Positions 19,790 to 31,700 of a stretch of DNA of 64,000 nucleotides are shown here, one piece after another. This DNA comes from Oscheius dolichura (Eukaryota > Nematoda > Chromadorea > Rhabditida > Rhabditidae): positions 8,680,001-8,744,000 of the forward strand of contig OW051496.1 in NCBI GenBank assembly GCA_932521035.1, in the 5' to 3' direction. Numbering within the stretch: the first letter of the stretch is position 1; every line of letters begins with the position of its first letter. Both the position numbers and the translations under genes were made by a program. The notes below the pieces were generated by a model that searched no databases, was not told the DNA's origin, and saw nothing but the letters and a program-made list of their open reading frames with translations.

Positions 19790-21494
19790 TCACAGACGGC
19801 ATTGTACAATTTCAACGAAGCTCTTGGTAACGTCTCCCGTAGTTAGCATTCCTCGGATGCATAGGTCCACCAGTTTTGTTTCTTTATCCCGTACCGCTCG
19901 AAGGAAGAGATGTTTCAGTGTGGAGGTGGCCATTGAGATGGAGATTTCCTGCCTCTTCCAGAAGAGTCGTGGACCGGCCATTTGTTGCAACTGGAAGAGG
20001 AGACAGAATCCTGTCTGGGGGGCCTGAAAAGGATTTTTTGAGGAATAAAGATGGTTTACCACAGTGAGAAGAAGGGGATCCCCCTCCAGGACTTCGATAT
20101 TGCTCCAAATATGGCTAGTATCCGGAGGAAGGCCAGCCACATTGGCCCGTATCGGGTCACAAGGAGCTGTGGTCAATCTACAGTAATTTAGATGGAAAAA
20201 ACGAGGGATACTCTACTTGAAGCCGTTGTTAATCCTCTCCTGGACGGACGCCACCAATCCAAAACGGGGATTAATTACAGTATCCAGCATGCAACAGAGA
20301 GACGCGTCGTTACGACTGATCATCAAGGCTTGGGAGCCAGCCAAGACTGGCTCACAGAACTGCTCGTCCTCTTCACAACCCCACCTAAAAGATTACGGTA
20401 AGAAATAAGAAAAGTAGCTATACTTGGTCATAGATTTCATCCCCACGGTGTCCTTCCACTTCTTCAAACTGGGAATGCGCCGCAATTTGACGCCTAGACG
20501 CTGTTTTCCCAAAGAGACAACAGTTCCACTGATTTCTCCGCTCGATTGGCATTTCACAAGCATGAGAACTCCTTCTCGGATGGTATTCTAAAGAAATGGC
20601 AAATTAACAATATGGGAAAAGGTACCTGAGGCTCGTCCCTTTCGGAATCCGCGCTGATTCGGGAACTGCACCGGGTATTCTCTCCAATTTGACCGGGAGG
20701 AGCAGAAGTTGGACTAGGGACACTAGGAGATGGCGGCTGGCTTTGGGAGAGCTTTTCCTGAAAATAAAGCATTCGATATTTCACTATTCATGCATGGACC
20801 ATAGTTCTTTGACGGGGACGAAGGAAGGGGAGTTTTGTAGCGCGCCCAGTAAAAATGAATTCAGCTGCCGAGATCTTACGGGTGTGGGCGCGGCCCCTCC
20901 CCAGGTATTTTTGGGTCATAGGGTGTCCTTTTTTTTATCGTTTTTTTTCCTCATTTGCAGTCCGAAAAGAAGTTAAAATGGTGTAGAGAAGGAGGGAATC
21001 TCAGATTTCATGTAGAATTACTGAATATACCCGCAAAAATAAGCAAAAAAGATCGAAGCAGTGGGGGGAAAAGGGAAAAAAAGTTGCGACACGGATGAGA
21101 TTCGAACTCACGCGGGGAAACCCCAACGGCTGACTGTGTAAACATAGCAGGCCGTCGCCTTAACCACTCGGCCACCGGGTCGGATAGGAGCATATACACG
21201 CGAGTGAGGGTCATACTAGCAAGGCCGGAAAATACGGGGGAGAAATTTGCAGAATGGGGGGGGGGGGGTTACCAAGAACAACTAACAGGGGCAGTTTTTT
21301 CTGGGAATTTTCGACTCGAGCCCTAAGCCATTCGCCTAGAAATTCGGTAACCGTTTTTCTTCCCAGGTTCGATCCCCCCATGGGTCATTCCATTTTTGCC
21401 AATTTTGAGAGCCTCAATTTACCTGCTGTAGTTGTTTTTCGAAGAGATCCCTGTCACTTCTGTTGTTTTTCACCCACTTTCCTCCTTTAGCCAT
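19790..21494 (-). CDS. unrecognised 295-aa protein, complete
   Basis: Six exons: 21494-21423, 20757-20626, 20587-20424, 20384-20217, 20177-20060 and 20023-19790, 888 nt with frame kept at each join. The N-terminus is basic (MAKGGKWVKNNRSDRD) and leads into a Ser/Pro-rich linker (SQSQPPSPSVPSPTSAP, residues 28-45). A compact domain follows from about residue 70: TIREGVLMLVKCQSSG, GTVVSLGKQRLGVKL, EPVLAGSQALMIS, then a helical C-terminus (QEISISMATSTLKHLFLR). Alternating hydrophobic strands followed by helices suggest a folded globular domain, perhaps regulatory, but I recognise no family. No signal peptide or membrane span. Intron 1 (20758-21422) contains a tRNA-Ser gene on the same strand. 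Confidence 0.72.
21087..21181 (-). tRNA. tRNA-Ser(GCT) with an intron
   Basis: Reading the minus strand, the acceptor arms GACCCGG and CCGTGTC pair except for one C-T mismatch. The A box (TGGCCGAGTGG) and B box (GAGTTCGAATC region) are in place, and a long variable arm (TTGGGGTTTCCCCGC) marks a serine-type class II tRNA. The anticodon stem ACGGC/GCCGT encloses a loop that is too long unless about 13 nt (TGTTTACACAGTC) are removed after base 37. That leaves loop CTGCTAA with anticodon GCT. Mature length is about 82 nt plus CCA. It lies in intron 1 of the 295-aa gene. Confidence 0.82.
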
Positions 21495-21557
21495 GTTATT
21501 CACACTGAAAACAATCTGTGTTCCGGCCAGATGTGACTGAATCTATAAATCGTCCTG

Positions 21558-22027
21558 TTATCCTCGCTGTCCATTCAAGCCCGCCTTGTATCCTTTAGAG
21601 AAGATATTCGTCTTGACATGCTTCAATCGGAGGCAGTTTTTAGTCTCCTGGTCCATTTTAAAGCTCACCAAATAGAATATTCGATTGCTGTGTGACTTCA
21701 AAAGTGCCAAGAGGACAGCCCTATAAAGCCGCAGATGATCTATAACCCCTGGCTGACTTGGAGATGAAATGAATCCGGGCCCAGTAATAGAATTCCGTGG
21801 AATATTCCTTCGGAATGGTGTAATCTATCGGCTCCTTGTTGAATTCTTTGAAGAAGACCTGAAATTTCCCGCATTTTATGGAATCCCGAGGTCCTTACGC
21901 GATTATGTTTCTCATCAAATATGACAATGGCCCGGCTGAAGATGTCACAAGCAGCCAGAGGCCCTAACGGAACCTGCTCCATTACCCTGGAAACAATAAA
22001 TGGTGTCCGGGCACTGCAGACGGGCAT
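21558..22027 (-). CDS. small unrecognised gene with a frame break in its last exon
   Basis: Exon 1 is 22027-21899, starting with a true ATG (MPVCSARTPFIVSRVMEQ). Its last codon is followed by GTAAGG. Exon 2 starts at 21858 (VFFKEFNKEPIDYTIPKE, then FYYWARIHFISK). In that frame it stops at 21721. From about 21752 downwards, however, the next frame reads as clearly coding sequence (DHLRLYRAVLLALLKSHSN, then FYLVSFKMDQETKNCLRLK), stopping at 21558. Either a tiny unrecognised intron, a sequencing indel, or a real frameshift mutation lies near 21750. No family is recognised. Positions are therefore approximate in the 3' half. Confidence 0.5.
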
Positions 22028-24245
22028 TCTTGGCTAGACAAGGAAGAGGGCGGCCAATGTTTTCCCAATAAAACTAGCAGAAAGGGGGAGAAAAGCATCG
22101 TGGGAAAGCTGGGGAGAGAAAAAAAAAGGGAAGGCGAGGTGAGGGACTAATTGCATCCCGTAACGGAGTCAATTAATCATTTTTTCGCCTCGGGGCCTCC
22201 TCTCTCCGGATGACGACACTCGAAAAAGGGAATAAACGTCATCCCCCTCGGAATACGGCCATGCAAAAAACGGGGGCTCCTCAGAATAGACGTGAGGTAT
22301 AGGGGCCATTTAGAGGGAAGCAGCGGACGGGGAGGGAGAGAGAAATATGTTCAGCACGGGGATGGGCGGTTTTAAATGGATGAGACATCGTGGGAGAGCC
22401 GTCGATGACGTCGCCCTGCAAAAAAAAGAATGGAAGATTGGGGGAGACGAGACCTCCCGCTGGCCCCGTCAAAATCTCATTTCCTTCTTGTCAGGGTATT
22501 GAGCAGAAGAAGAAGGAGACGAACGTCTTGGCTATTTTTGGGACCAGGGGAACGAAATCAACTTGAATTTAGAGCACAGGAAGAGAACAGCAACGACTGT
22601 TTATGAAAACAACACTGTAAACACAGTACATAGTACACGTCATTTTCCGAAATTTCCGACTGAAACATTGGGAAACGTCGGCGTATTCGAAAAAGAGAGA
22701 GGAGTTCAGTACTTGGATTGGAACGGAGCAAAATAGGAGTGAAACGTTTGTGATGACGTTAGCTTGGCCGTTCTGCCACCATTTTGCAAAAGCGTGGCTG
22801 CACCCGACCACCACAGTCACAAACAAAATAAGGCCCTGACCCTTGCCTGCAGATCTGAACCAGTGGTTTTTTTCTTTCTAGAATGATAAGAGCAAGGGAG
22901 TGAATTTGCGTCAGAATTTCCTCTGACGCATTTTTTCAGCTTTATAATCCGGTAAATGGTCTGTTCTCTACCAGACGATGAATCTGATCTATTTCAGACA
23001 ATAGGTTCATGAAGTAAGGACTGCCATCTGTTGGGCTGGAAGACCCTGGAACCAAAAGGGATTATCGAGGCTCAATTTGAATAATTTGGATGTTGTCCCA
23101 TGGCAGACACCAAGAGAGAGTGGCCAGCTAATGTCACTATTGGGAATTTGTCCCACATTTGTCACTTCTTTGAACTTTAGGGAAAATTGCTATCTTTTTT
23201 GGTCAATATTTGCCCAAAAAAGTGAAGGGACGTAGTCAAAGCCCGTATTTGGAAAGGTTTTGGGGTTGATTAGATAATAGAACAGAACGAAAATATAGGG
23301 TGACATCTAGTGCTCTATGGGTACAGGGTAGCCCTGGTGTATGGAGTGGAAATGGAAGAGAAGGGGGAGCAATACATGGCTACCCATAAACAGATGACTC
23401 CCGATAACAACAAGGACTCTTTACTGGTCAGGCCAGCCCATAACTCAAATTCTCATGTTTTGAAGTAAAGTTTAGACACAAATGTCAGTTTAGAAGGCTT
23501 ATATGCTGATTAAAACCAGATGTCTTGGAACAGAACGAGGCGAGAGAGGGGCTATGGACCAACCGACTGCCAGCTGATAAGGGCTGCCCGACTGTCGCAC
23601 CTAGACTGGGGGGAGAGAGGGACAGATTGTTTATAAACTGACAGTTCGGATATCGTCACTGCTCGCTTTGCTAGAAGTGAATCGTTTCTGAAAAAAAGGA
23701 TGATAACAGGAAAAAAAACAAAGAGGATAAATGACAGGAAGAGTGGGGGAGGGCACAATTCGAAGAGAGGGGATCAAAAGGTGAAAGGATTCCTATTTAT
23801 AGAAGTAGGAAGAAATTCTTAACTGTAAAGTGACATTCTCCTACAGCACATGTTCCCGTCGGAGCCAGAAATAAATTTTTAGATCGATTGGCGTTTTACC
23901 CATTTTCAGAGGATACACCACTATGAAGAAATAAATCGCGCCTTCGTTGTAGGAACCCATAGTAAAATATTCATTTTTTTACAGTAACTTTATCCACAGA
24001 CTTTCAATTTTAGTCTGCGCTTAAAAACACAGAAAAAGGTCTGCCATTAGGACCGTAAATGAACGGCGACCTGGGGGGAGGGGCTATAGGCGCCGACGAG
24101 ACTATTGGCAATAGTCTATTGCCCCGGTTTTTATCGGTTGACAGTGATTTTTTTCACATTAAAGGACTAAAATCTTCATGTATAATTGTAGCAAAATCTT
24201 CATCATATATTTACACAAATGACATTCAAGCGGGGAAAGAAAGAA
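22028..24245. other. 2.2-kb gene-poor stretch
   Basis: I find no supported coding exon. The minus-strand frame at 22281-22472 follows an acceptor-like TTTTTGCAG but has no partner exon. A perfect 9-bp hairpin (TGCGTCAGA/TCTGACGCA, 6-base loop) sits at 22907-22930 and is followed by six T. Confidence 0.45.
22907..22930. repeat. 9-bp perfect hairpin followed by T run
   Basis: TGCGTCAGA at 22907-22915 and its exact complement TCTGACGCA at 22922-22930 flank ATTTCC, followed by TTTTTT. It could be a small palindromic repeat or the end of a short Pol III-type transcript. Nothing around it shows internal promoter boxes. Confidence 0.4.
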
Positions 24246-27081
24246 TTACAAGCTCTTCTCCGTGGTTGACAATGGCCACCTACTTGATGACCGATAAGAA
24301 GAGGACGAGGAATTCCCTAATGGTTCGTTATTCACCGGTACGATGGGTAGCACTTTTTTAACTTTCACAGGTTCGGGGGGATCGGATCTGGTGGGCCTCT
24401 GGGTAGGGGGCATAAACAGACGGGCCAGGAAAAAGGGCAAACCGCTGTGAACTGTTGCATTTATCGGTTGTAAAGTGTACTCATGACGCTGCTCGGGAGG
24501 GAGGGTAGGTGGCAGGGGCGGGAAGGGGTTGAGGATGGCCTGGAGGGGGTAGACAGTGCTTGAAGGAGACTGGGACGATATTATCCGTCTTGTATAGGAC
24601 TGGGATAAGGGGATGGGCATTTGTACCTGCTTTTTTAGCCAAGGAGGGATAGTTGTCGGCTCCTCGGTGGGGACAATTCCCGCCACCGGTTCAATATTGG
24701 ACAACTCTTCCCTTGGGACCGATTCAGGCACAGGAACAAGAGGCCGAGGGGTTTGTGGAAGGGCGGGAACTATTTTAGGCGGCTCCTCAGGGGGTGGAGG
24801 CTCTGTAACAGGGGCAAGAGGAGGAATTAGGGCAGTGATTGGGATTAGTTGGACTGAAAGAGCTGCTTCCGGAATAAATGGGGAAGGAGTTGTTTCAGGC
24901 TCTATTACGGGATCGGGAGGGGCTATATAGGTCTCACTAGTCACTTCTACTGGGAGCGGAGGTGGTGGTAGCTCTGAAAACGGTTCAGTAGGCGGGAAAG
25001 AAGGCTCGGAAGAGGATTCCGGAAGGGGAGACGAGAGGGTCACTTCAGGAGGGAGAGATTCAGTCTCTGTGAGAGCTGGACTCTCTGTATCGACTTCAGT
25101 TGGTGGCAAACTGGTTGTAGAGGGCTCCGTTGGCTCGGTTAAAGGTTCTTCTGCTGCTCTCGTCGTACTGGTACTTGTTGTACTCGTTGTTGTTTCTTCT
25201 GTGGTCGTCGTCGGCTGGCTAGTCTCGTCTTCTGTTCCTACTGTAGGGCTCGTCTCATCCACCTCGTCCTCCATAGTCACGAACACAATTGGTGACACTG
25301 CATCAGTCGAGGTATACTCACCAAACGGCTCTATCTTCGGTCCAAGATCTTCTATTGGAATCGTCCCGGCGACATTAACTTCAACCGGGACTTGAACCGG
25401 AGTGGCTTCAGCTTCTTCTTTTACTGGTTCTCGATCTCCAGAAGATGGTTCCGGTGCCTCGATAACCGACGTTTCGATGAAGGTATCTGGTACAGTAGCA
25501 GGAGTCGAGAGAGCTGCAACCGCGAAGGAGTCTTCAGTGTTATCGTCGTCAAGAGTACAGTTCTCATCCGATCCATCCATACAATCAAAGACACCGTCAC
25601 AGAGAAGACTTTTAGACACACATCCACCGGAGAGACAGCTAAAATGGAAGTTTATAAAGAAAATGGAGGGACTGACGGTGCTTCAGCCATGCCACAAACT
25701 TCAAACTGGGGACTGGCTACAACTTTTCCAGGGCAACTGTCCTCGTCCGTGCCGTCATCACAGTCCTGAAGGTGAAAGAGATGTTAAGTTTTTTACTGGA
25801 TTTACCCTGTGTCCGTCGCACAACCAATTGTGTTGAATACACCTCCAAGTACCCGCGATTTGGCACTCAATTTCATTACCCATACAAGTGGAATTCTCTT
25901 TAAAAAATGGGTATAAATAAATAAAGAAGACGACATACTTCTGGCATGGGGATGGCAAAGAGTCGTGTGCTCGTCCACCCCACTGTCACAGTCTGCTCTG
26001 CCGTCACAAAGCCAAGACAAGGGAATACAACGGGTATCGCTGCAAGCAAACTCCGTGTCACTGCAGGTTCCTGAAATTGAGAGATCGGTTAAAAGTTTGA
26101 ATAGCGGATTCCCGGTAATTTTCCGGTAAACAAAGAGATTAGAAGACTAGAGAGTTCGGCTTCATTTCATTTCTGGTCAGTAGCTGACGGTGGCTGATGC
26201 CTGTCCAACTTCAACCCGACCACGACGTGGTGCGCGACTTCTCCGAGGGCAGCCTCTCGATCTGCAGCAACACCTCCGGAACTGCCTCGTACGGGCCGCT
26301 GAGGGTGGCCAACACCCACGGGAGGACGTGTGTTCGGCAGAAGGAGGAGAAGAAATATTACAAGAAGAAGGCGCTGGAGGAGGGCGTCCGGCTGGTGGCC
26401 GAGGAGCCGTGGAAGCCGTTTGTGCTGGACGTGGTGGGACTGGAACAGGTGGCGGCGGCCCAGGCGGCAGGGGCGAAGAAGGAGCGGACCGGGCAGCTGA
26501 AGAGGGAGTACCGCAGCCAGGAGTACAAGAGGACGGCCTTCCGCCTCATGGACGAGTACTTCAAGCGGCCCGGGGGGCAGGTCTTCCGTCTGTCCGGCAA
26601 CACGAAGAAGGGCAAGATGACGGTCCAGCTGGTCGGGGCCGAGGCGGTCAGGCGCGACGGGCGACTGGATGACGAGGCCGTCGAGAGGGAGCTGCGCCTG
26701 GAGAAGACCGTCGACGAGCTGGCCGTCCGCAGGGCACGCCTCGACGAGCTGAAGAAGAACGGCGGCGGCCGGCGCTGAGCCAAATGAAGTAATGTTCCTC
26801 CTATGGCAGATGAAGAATAAACATTTCTTGACAACTCCCCTATTCTCCCCTATTTTCTCTTGCTGATGACCTTGAAGAACCCATCCCCAGCTGTGATCCG
26901 GATGTGACCAGTGTGCAATGTTTGGCCCAGCACAGCTGCAGCAGATGGTTTTCTCCTTTTTTTTCTCGAGGGCCCATTTCCCCCGCCTTCTTCCCCATTT
27001 TAAGAGCAAAAAATACCCACCTGTGACCAGTTCCGATTGTTTTAAAAGTAATAGAAAAAACGGGAGTTCGTAGGTGTTCAT
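24246..27081 (-). CDS. secreted protein with three LDL-receptor class A modules and a mucin-like tail
   Basis: Five exons: 27081-27021, 26070-25939, 25897-25806, 25765-25677 and 25638-24246, 1767 nt, 588 aa. Exon 1 encodes a signal peptide (MNTYELPFFLLLLKQSELV). Three LDLa modules follow within residues 22-147. They show the hallmark C-DG-x-x-D-C and DGxDE calcium-binding motifs (WLCDGRADCDSGVDEH, WLCDGHRDCDDGTDEDSC, LLCDGVFDCMDGSDENC). Residues 148-588 are one long exon of low-complexity Pro/Thr/Ser/Glu sequence (TTTEETTTSTTSTSTTR), expected to be extended and O-glycosylated. I see no membrane span, so it is probably extracellular matrix or cuticle/eggshell associated. LDLa modules bind lipoproteins or other proteins. 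The 950-bp first intron contains copy B of the GC-rich gene on the opposite strand. Donor of exon 4 is GTCAGT. Confidence 0.85.
26197..26778 (+). CDS. intronless GC-rich 193-aa protein, copy B, nested in an intron
   Basis: The protein is identical to copy A at 17179-17760. Only two of 582 bases differ, GCA for GCG and CTG for CTC, both silent and both within the last 60 bp. The 5' flank (about 26110-26196) is similar but visibly diverged from that of copy A. The 3' flank is unrelated beyond GAGCCAAAT. It lies wholly within intron 1 of the LDLa gene, transcribed in the other direction, with AATAAA near 26815. A 160-aa frame in another register is also open in both copies. The 193-aa frame is preferred because both differences are silent in it and its third positions are GC-saturated. 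Function unknown. Confidence 0.75.
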   Translation: MPVQLQPDHDVVRDFSEGSLSICSNTSGTASYGPLRVANTHGRTCVRQKEEKKYYKKKALEEGVRLVAEEPWKPFVLDVVGLEQVAAAQAAGAKKERTGQLKREYRSQEYKRTAFRLMDEYFKRPGGQVFRLSGNTKKGKMTVQLVGAEAVRRDGRLDDEAVERELRLEKTVDELAVRRARLDELKKNGGGRR

Positions 27082-28682
27082 TAGAAGAGGTCGCGGTGCT
27101 CTAGAAGAGATCCATGGACTCCGAAAAGCTGGACCCCGTTGCCAGGCTGCCTCCCGTGTTGTTCTCCCCCAAAAGGCATAAACTATACGAAAATAGAGGG
27201 GCTCTAGAGGGGTTCCTTCTGACAATGAAGCCACCCGGAATAATGGTAATTCTTATCAAAATGCGCTAGGAATTTGAATCGTTTTGATTGGGATTTGGCG
27301 GCAACCTGTCGCCAGTCTCAGGGGGCTTATCATCTTCCGGAAGGAACGGCCTGATACGCCTGCTATCGAGAGAGAGAGAGAGCGCGACGGCTCAATCTGC
27401 CCAAGCTGGTCATCTTTACCGCCATCTTGATTTATTTATTTTTGGCTATTACAAACGATTCCAAATTCTGGGTGGTAAACAACACGCACCTGCTGATGAT
27501 GGAAGGGGAGCCTGGTTATTTGAATGATCTGTCATTGACCTATGAATCTTGTGTTCCAATAACGAAACCACAGGAGGCCCGGCCCCTTTCACTTCCACTT
27601 TTGCATTCGGTTCAGGACTAAATATGGTCCCTCGCAATCTGTCAGGGACCAGAACAGTCAATCGCTTCGGGACCTATGACGGTAGGTAAATGATAGTTTC
27701 TTTAAAAGAACGGTGCCATTTGCTCCATTACTGTAGACAAGTCAAAGTGTATCCAAATTCCCGGAAAAGGCCGTCTCGATCTCTTTTGAGCATGTTCGTG
27801 ATCCCCATAAATTCTTGTCATTTTCTCCCAGACACCGTCATCCAAAATGAAACAAAAGAGACCAATCCCCGCTGTTTTGATGATGCCTCTCCCAGGTTTT
27901 TGAAAAACGGCCATCTGCCACTGCCGACGGGAGTCTCTTCTTTGGAATTTCAGCAATTTCCCGAGGTGTCCTTGCCTCCTCCATCTTCCCCGATTGAAAT
28001 CTTTCGCCGCTCTGACAATAATTCTCGCAGCGGTTACGATACCATCTGTCTCGTCTCCTTTTTTTCATTCTGACCGATTTTCCTCAATTTCAACAGGCGA
28101 CATCGATTATCTCTCGCTCTTCGTCTCCTATCATCCAAATGTTATCCCACTTTCGGATCACTTTCACCATTCTCTCCTCCTATCTCTTTCTTTTCTCTCC
28201 GTTTCTCTTATCCAATTCATAGATTATAATCAGCTGAGTGCAACTGATAAAAAAACGAGAGAGGGAGAGGCCACGACACATGTGGAAGAGCGGCGCATGT
28301 GTCTCTGTTTAGCACGAAATTTGCGTGGTTGTTGCAGATAGCCAGTTAAAACAAGGGAAAATGGGCTCTTTCCCAGTCAATTATAGACGGTTCTCTGTGT
28401 TCAAATCGGCACATTTACTTCCTATAAATAACAAATAAAGTGGGTATCGTATTTCAGGGCAGGGGAAACCAATCTCTTCCTCTCTCCCGGGCACCATCGG
28501 CCAGAAATAGAATTCCGCTGCCTTTCTTTAGCCTCTCTCAATTCTAAATATTACTCCGTTAAAAATACACGTTTAGTTACTGTAAGCTATACCTACTTAT
28601 TCCCTTCTGTTAGATCCCTTTTCGAACCTCCAGGTAAAACAGGAGACTTAAAAAAGTAAGCGACCATTTGAAGTCCTGTTAG

Positions 28683-28742
28683 GGTCCCGAAGCGACATTA
28701 TTGTCTCATTCTTTTTGAAATGAATTTATTCGCTTCAGGACC
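28683..28742. repeat. inverted repeat of the GGTCCCGAARCGA family
   Basis: GGTCCCGAAGCGA (28683-28695) faces TCGCTTCAGGACC (28730-28742) with 34 bp between. Compare the pair at 9351-9434. The compact 60-bp unit is the most complete example in the window. Confidence 0.5.
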
Positions 28743-31700
28743 CATTCTGTAATCTTTTGATTTCCCATGGTCCCCGACAGTTCCCCTGCGTGATTTAAAG
28801 GTCATTTGCTCTCATCCCGTCTCCTCTCCCTTGTAATTTGAACCCCTCGTCGTTTTTTTCCCGTTTGCCGGTACCTCCTTGGGAACAAGTGTCGTCCTTC
28901 TTGTGAATTATTGCGGAACATACCGCCGGGGCCCGGAACACATAACCCCTACCTGAAGGCCGGCGTTTGTTTAGCTGCTCATCCCCGGAATTACTACTTG
29001 TCGACAGTTTGAATTACCCCCGATGCAACCCAACCAGGGAGGGATAAATCCACTCCCATGACTCTCATAATAATTGACTAGTGTCCAGTTTATATTCATT
29101 GTTCGCTATAAGTAGTAGTAAATATCGGGGGTGGAATCGGGGGAGGAACAGAAACAACCCGTCCAGATGATGGACAACCGTCCTTTGAAGTAGACCGCAG
29201 TTGATGAAAAAGCTCTAAACCATCCATCATCGACATCTTGGCAGATCTTTAGAGGATTTGAAGCCACTTTGAATGGAGGCTCTATTCTCTTCACATAGAA
29301 GTTGCTCCGGGTTACTGTATTCCTCTTTTTACTGTAGAAAAATGAGCTAGGAATGACCTAAATAGCCAAGGAGGACCTTGAGAAACTTCGGAGCCTGCTT
29401 GCCTTCCCTTTCTTCCTGTAGATACTGGCCTTTCCTATTTTCCGGCTGTAAGAGCGAGGAAAAGCCCTCCGTATCATTTTTACTGCAGGAAAATGTAGCT
29501 GGGGATCCCCCTCCCCTCCGCCGAGCGCCTCAACATCACTGGAGAGCCCAGCACCACCATATTATGGATATGGTATCCCGTTTAAATAGAATCGACGCTG
29601 ATTAATTAATCAAATCTTGATCCCCTTCTACTGATCATTTACCATCCATCTGCTTGACCTTATCTAGTGAAACAAAAACGACAGGGGTGAGGGTGGTGTA
29701 ATTAGAAGATAAAAGGCTCTTCTCCGCTTTTATGACCACTTTGCCTGGGTCAATTCCCGGTCTTTTTTATGTCTTTCCACATGTTTTTCAGCCTTTCTTC
29801 TCTCGGTAAATTCAAGCCCCACAAAGTGCTAGTAGCCCGACCCCATCCCCCCGGAGAGAGGATCGAGGGGGAGAGGCTATTGTGATCCGTATCAGTTTCT
29901 CGTTGTCCACTCGCGCGCGCTCTTCTCTCTCTCTCTCTCTCTCACAGCGAGGTGGTGGGGGCTTGCACCCGCTGGCCGTAGGTCCGAATGTCCATCTGTC
30001 GCTGGGGGGACTGCTGCGGTCAGTTGGAATCGATTAGCAGGCAAGACTACGAGAGAGAGAGGCGGCTAGAGCGCAGAGAGGACAGGGTGGTCGGGGGTCT
30101 AGCCCCCGGTCTGCGTCATTGGCGAGGAGGACCGGCTGTGTTCGACCTCTCACTGCCAGCCGTGGCCCTCTCCCTCTCTCTCCTACAAGCCAAACTCATC
30201 TGACTAATCCCCTACGGGTGACAAGGGTCAGCTTATCCTGCCTGTACTACTAATAACCTCCCCTTCCTGCTCCCTCCCGTTCCCACTGATTGTGGTTTAA
30301 AGGACCGGTTTGTTAAAGACAATCTGGGTCAAGCAAGCTTTTTAAAAACTCTTTAATTCTTCCCCTCCGGTATCCGTCAGGAAATTTTATCCAATATATT
30401 GTAGGCGGCGTGGCAATGAAAATATTTAGAGTGACACTTGAAATTGACTCAACCGGAAAACTTTACGTCTCATTGAATGCAACCCTCGCGTCTCGCGCCG
30501 TGTCAAACTTTTCTAAGTATCCGTGTGGAATGTGTACGTGAATAAGCGTTTCTCCCTCGCCTCTTTTCCTCTAGCTTTCAGCTTTTTGCTGAAAAAATCC
30601 AGAAAATTTCTCAACGAACACGGAACCGAGGACAAGGAACAGGGAAAAAACGACGAGGGGGCAATGTTTGCCAGCGCACTTAATCTTTCATTCTTTTCTT
30701 TATTTTTTACACGTTTTTGCATTCAAATGTTGAGATTCTTATAATTTAAAGCAACAGTTAGACCTTTAAATTATTCTAATTTCTTACAAAAAGCAGTTTA
30801 ACCTCTTCAGGAGAAGGGGAACATCGTTTTTATTCAAAATACTGCGAAATTCAAGCGCCTTTTGGACCGGCACGTTACCATATTTGCGACATGGGACCAT
30901 TTCTTTAATGCAGGGACTAATGAATAATTTAATGTCTAAAAAGCTGACATAAACGCTCAAAATCTGATAATTTTCCCGCAATTTGACGAGCGCATCCGTG
31001 TCTCCCGGTCCAAACCAGCTGTCTAATTACTCTTCGGGCTAATTTGTAAGGTCACGGCCATCAATGCGTGTTCTGATCGTGTCTTCCTCGTCTTCTCACC
31101 TATCTATACAGTTATTCTTCCCATTCTCCCAATTATCCATCTGATATCCTAATCTAAAAAGGGAGCACGGGGCTCTCCAACCCTCCCGTGTGTCAGAAGT
31201 GGTCACCCCCCGCCACCGCCACCACCACGTGTGTGTGCATTTTTCATTACACTGTCTCCTATTTCCATTCCTGGTCTTGTTTTAGAGCAGTCTTCTCCGA
31301 AAAGACAAAAAGTGTCTCTTCCTGAAGGGGAAGAGATGTTTTTCGCTTCTTGTTATACTTTTTGTTTGTTTAGCCAACAAACAGTTGGAATTTATGGCTG
31401 TACACGGTCGCGGCAGCTTGTCATAACTACTGAAACGTATCCGGGGCATTTCTTACGGTATACTTTGGGAAAATATCTTCTAAACCTTATTCAGTATGAG
31501 TTATTAGTTTAAAATGCGATGTCCTGTGTTACAGCGCGATTTGAGCTTTTCCCCGCTCTCTGCCCTCCTTTTTCTCTCTTTCCACCTTTTGAATTTGACC
31601 TTTCGCGGCATTTTCCCCCTTTGCAGGTCACTGACCTTTAAAATATTGTAAGGAATTCAAAAAGAGCAGCTACTCTTAGACTACAGTATGCTTTTTTGCT

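Noticed and set aside
26190-26672. 160-codon alternative frame in both GC-rich copies
   Set aside because: Shorter than the 193-codon frame, and the silent positions of the two base differences support the longer frame.
26167-27234. 355-codon minus-strand frame
   Set aside because: Most of it is the antisense shadow of the GC-rich copy B gene; only the MNTYELPFF segment is real, as exon 1 of the LDLa gene.
29988-30203. 71-codon frame MSICRWGDCCGQ
   Set aside because: In a simple-repeat-rich stretch, with a Leu/Ser tail from CT repeats; no support.
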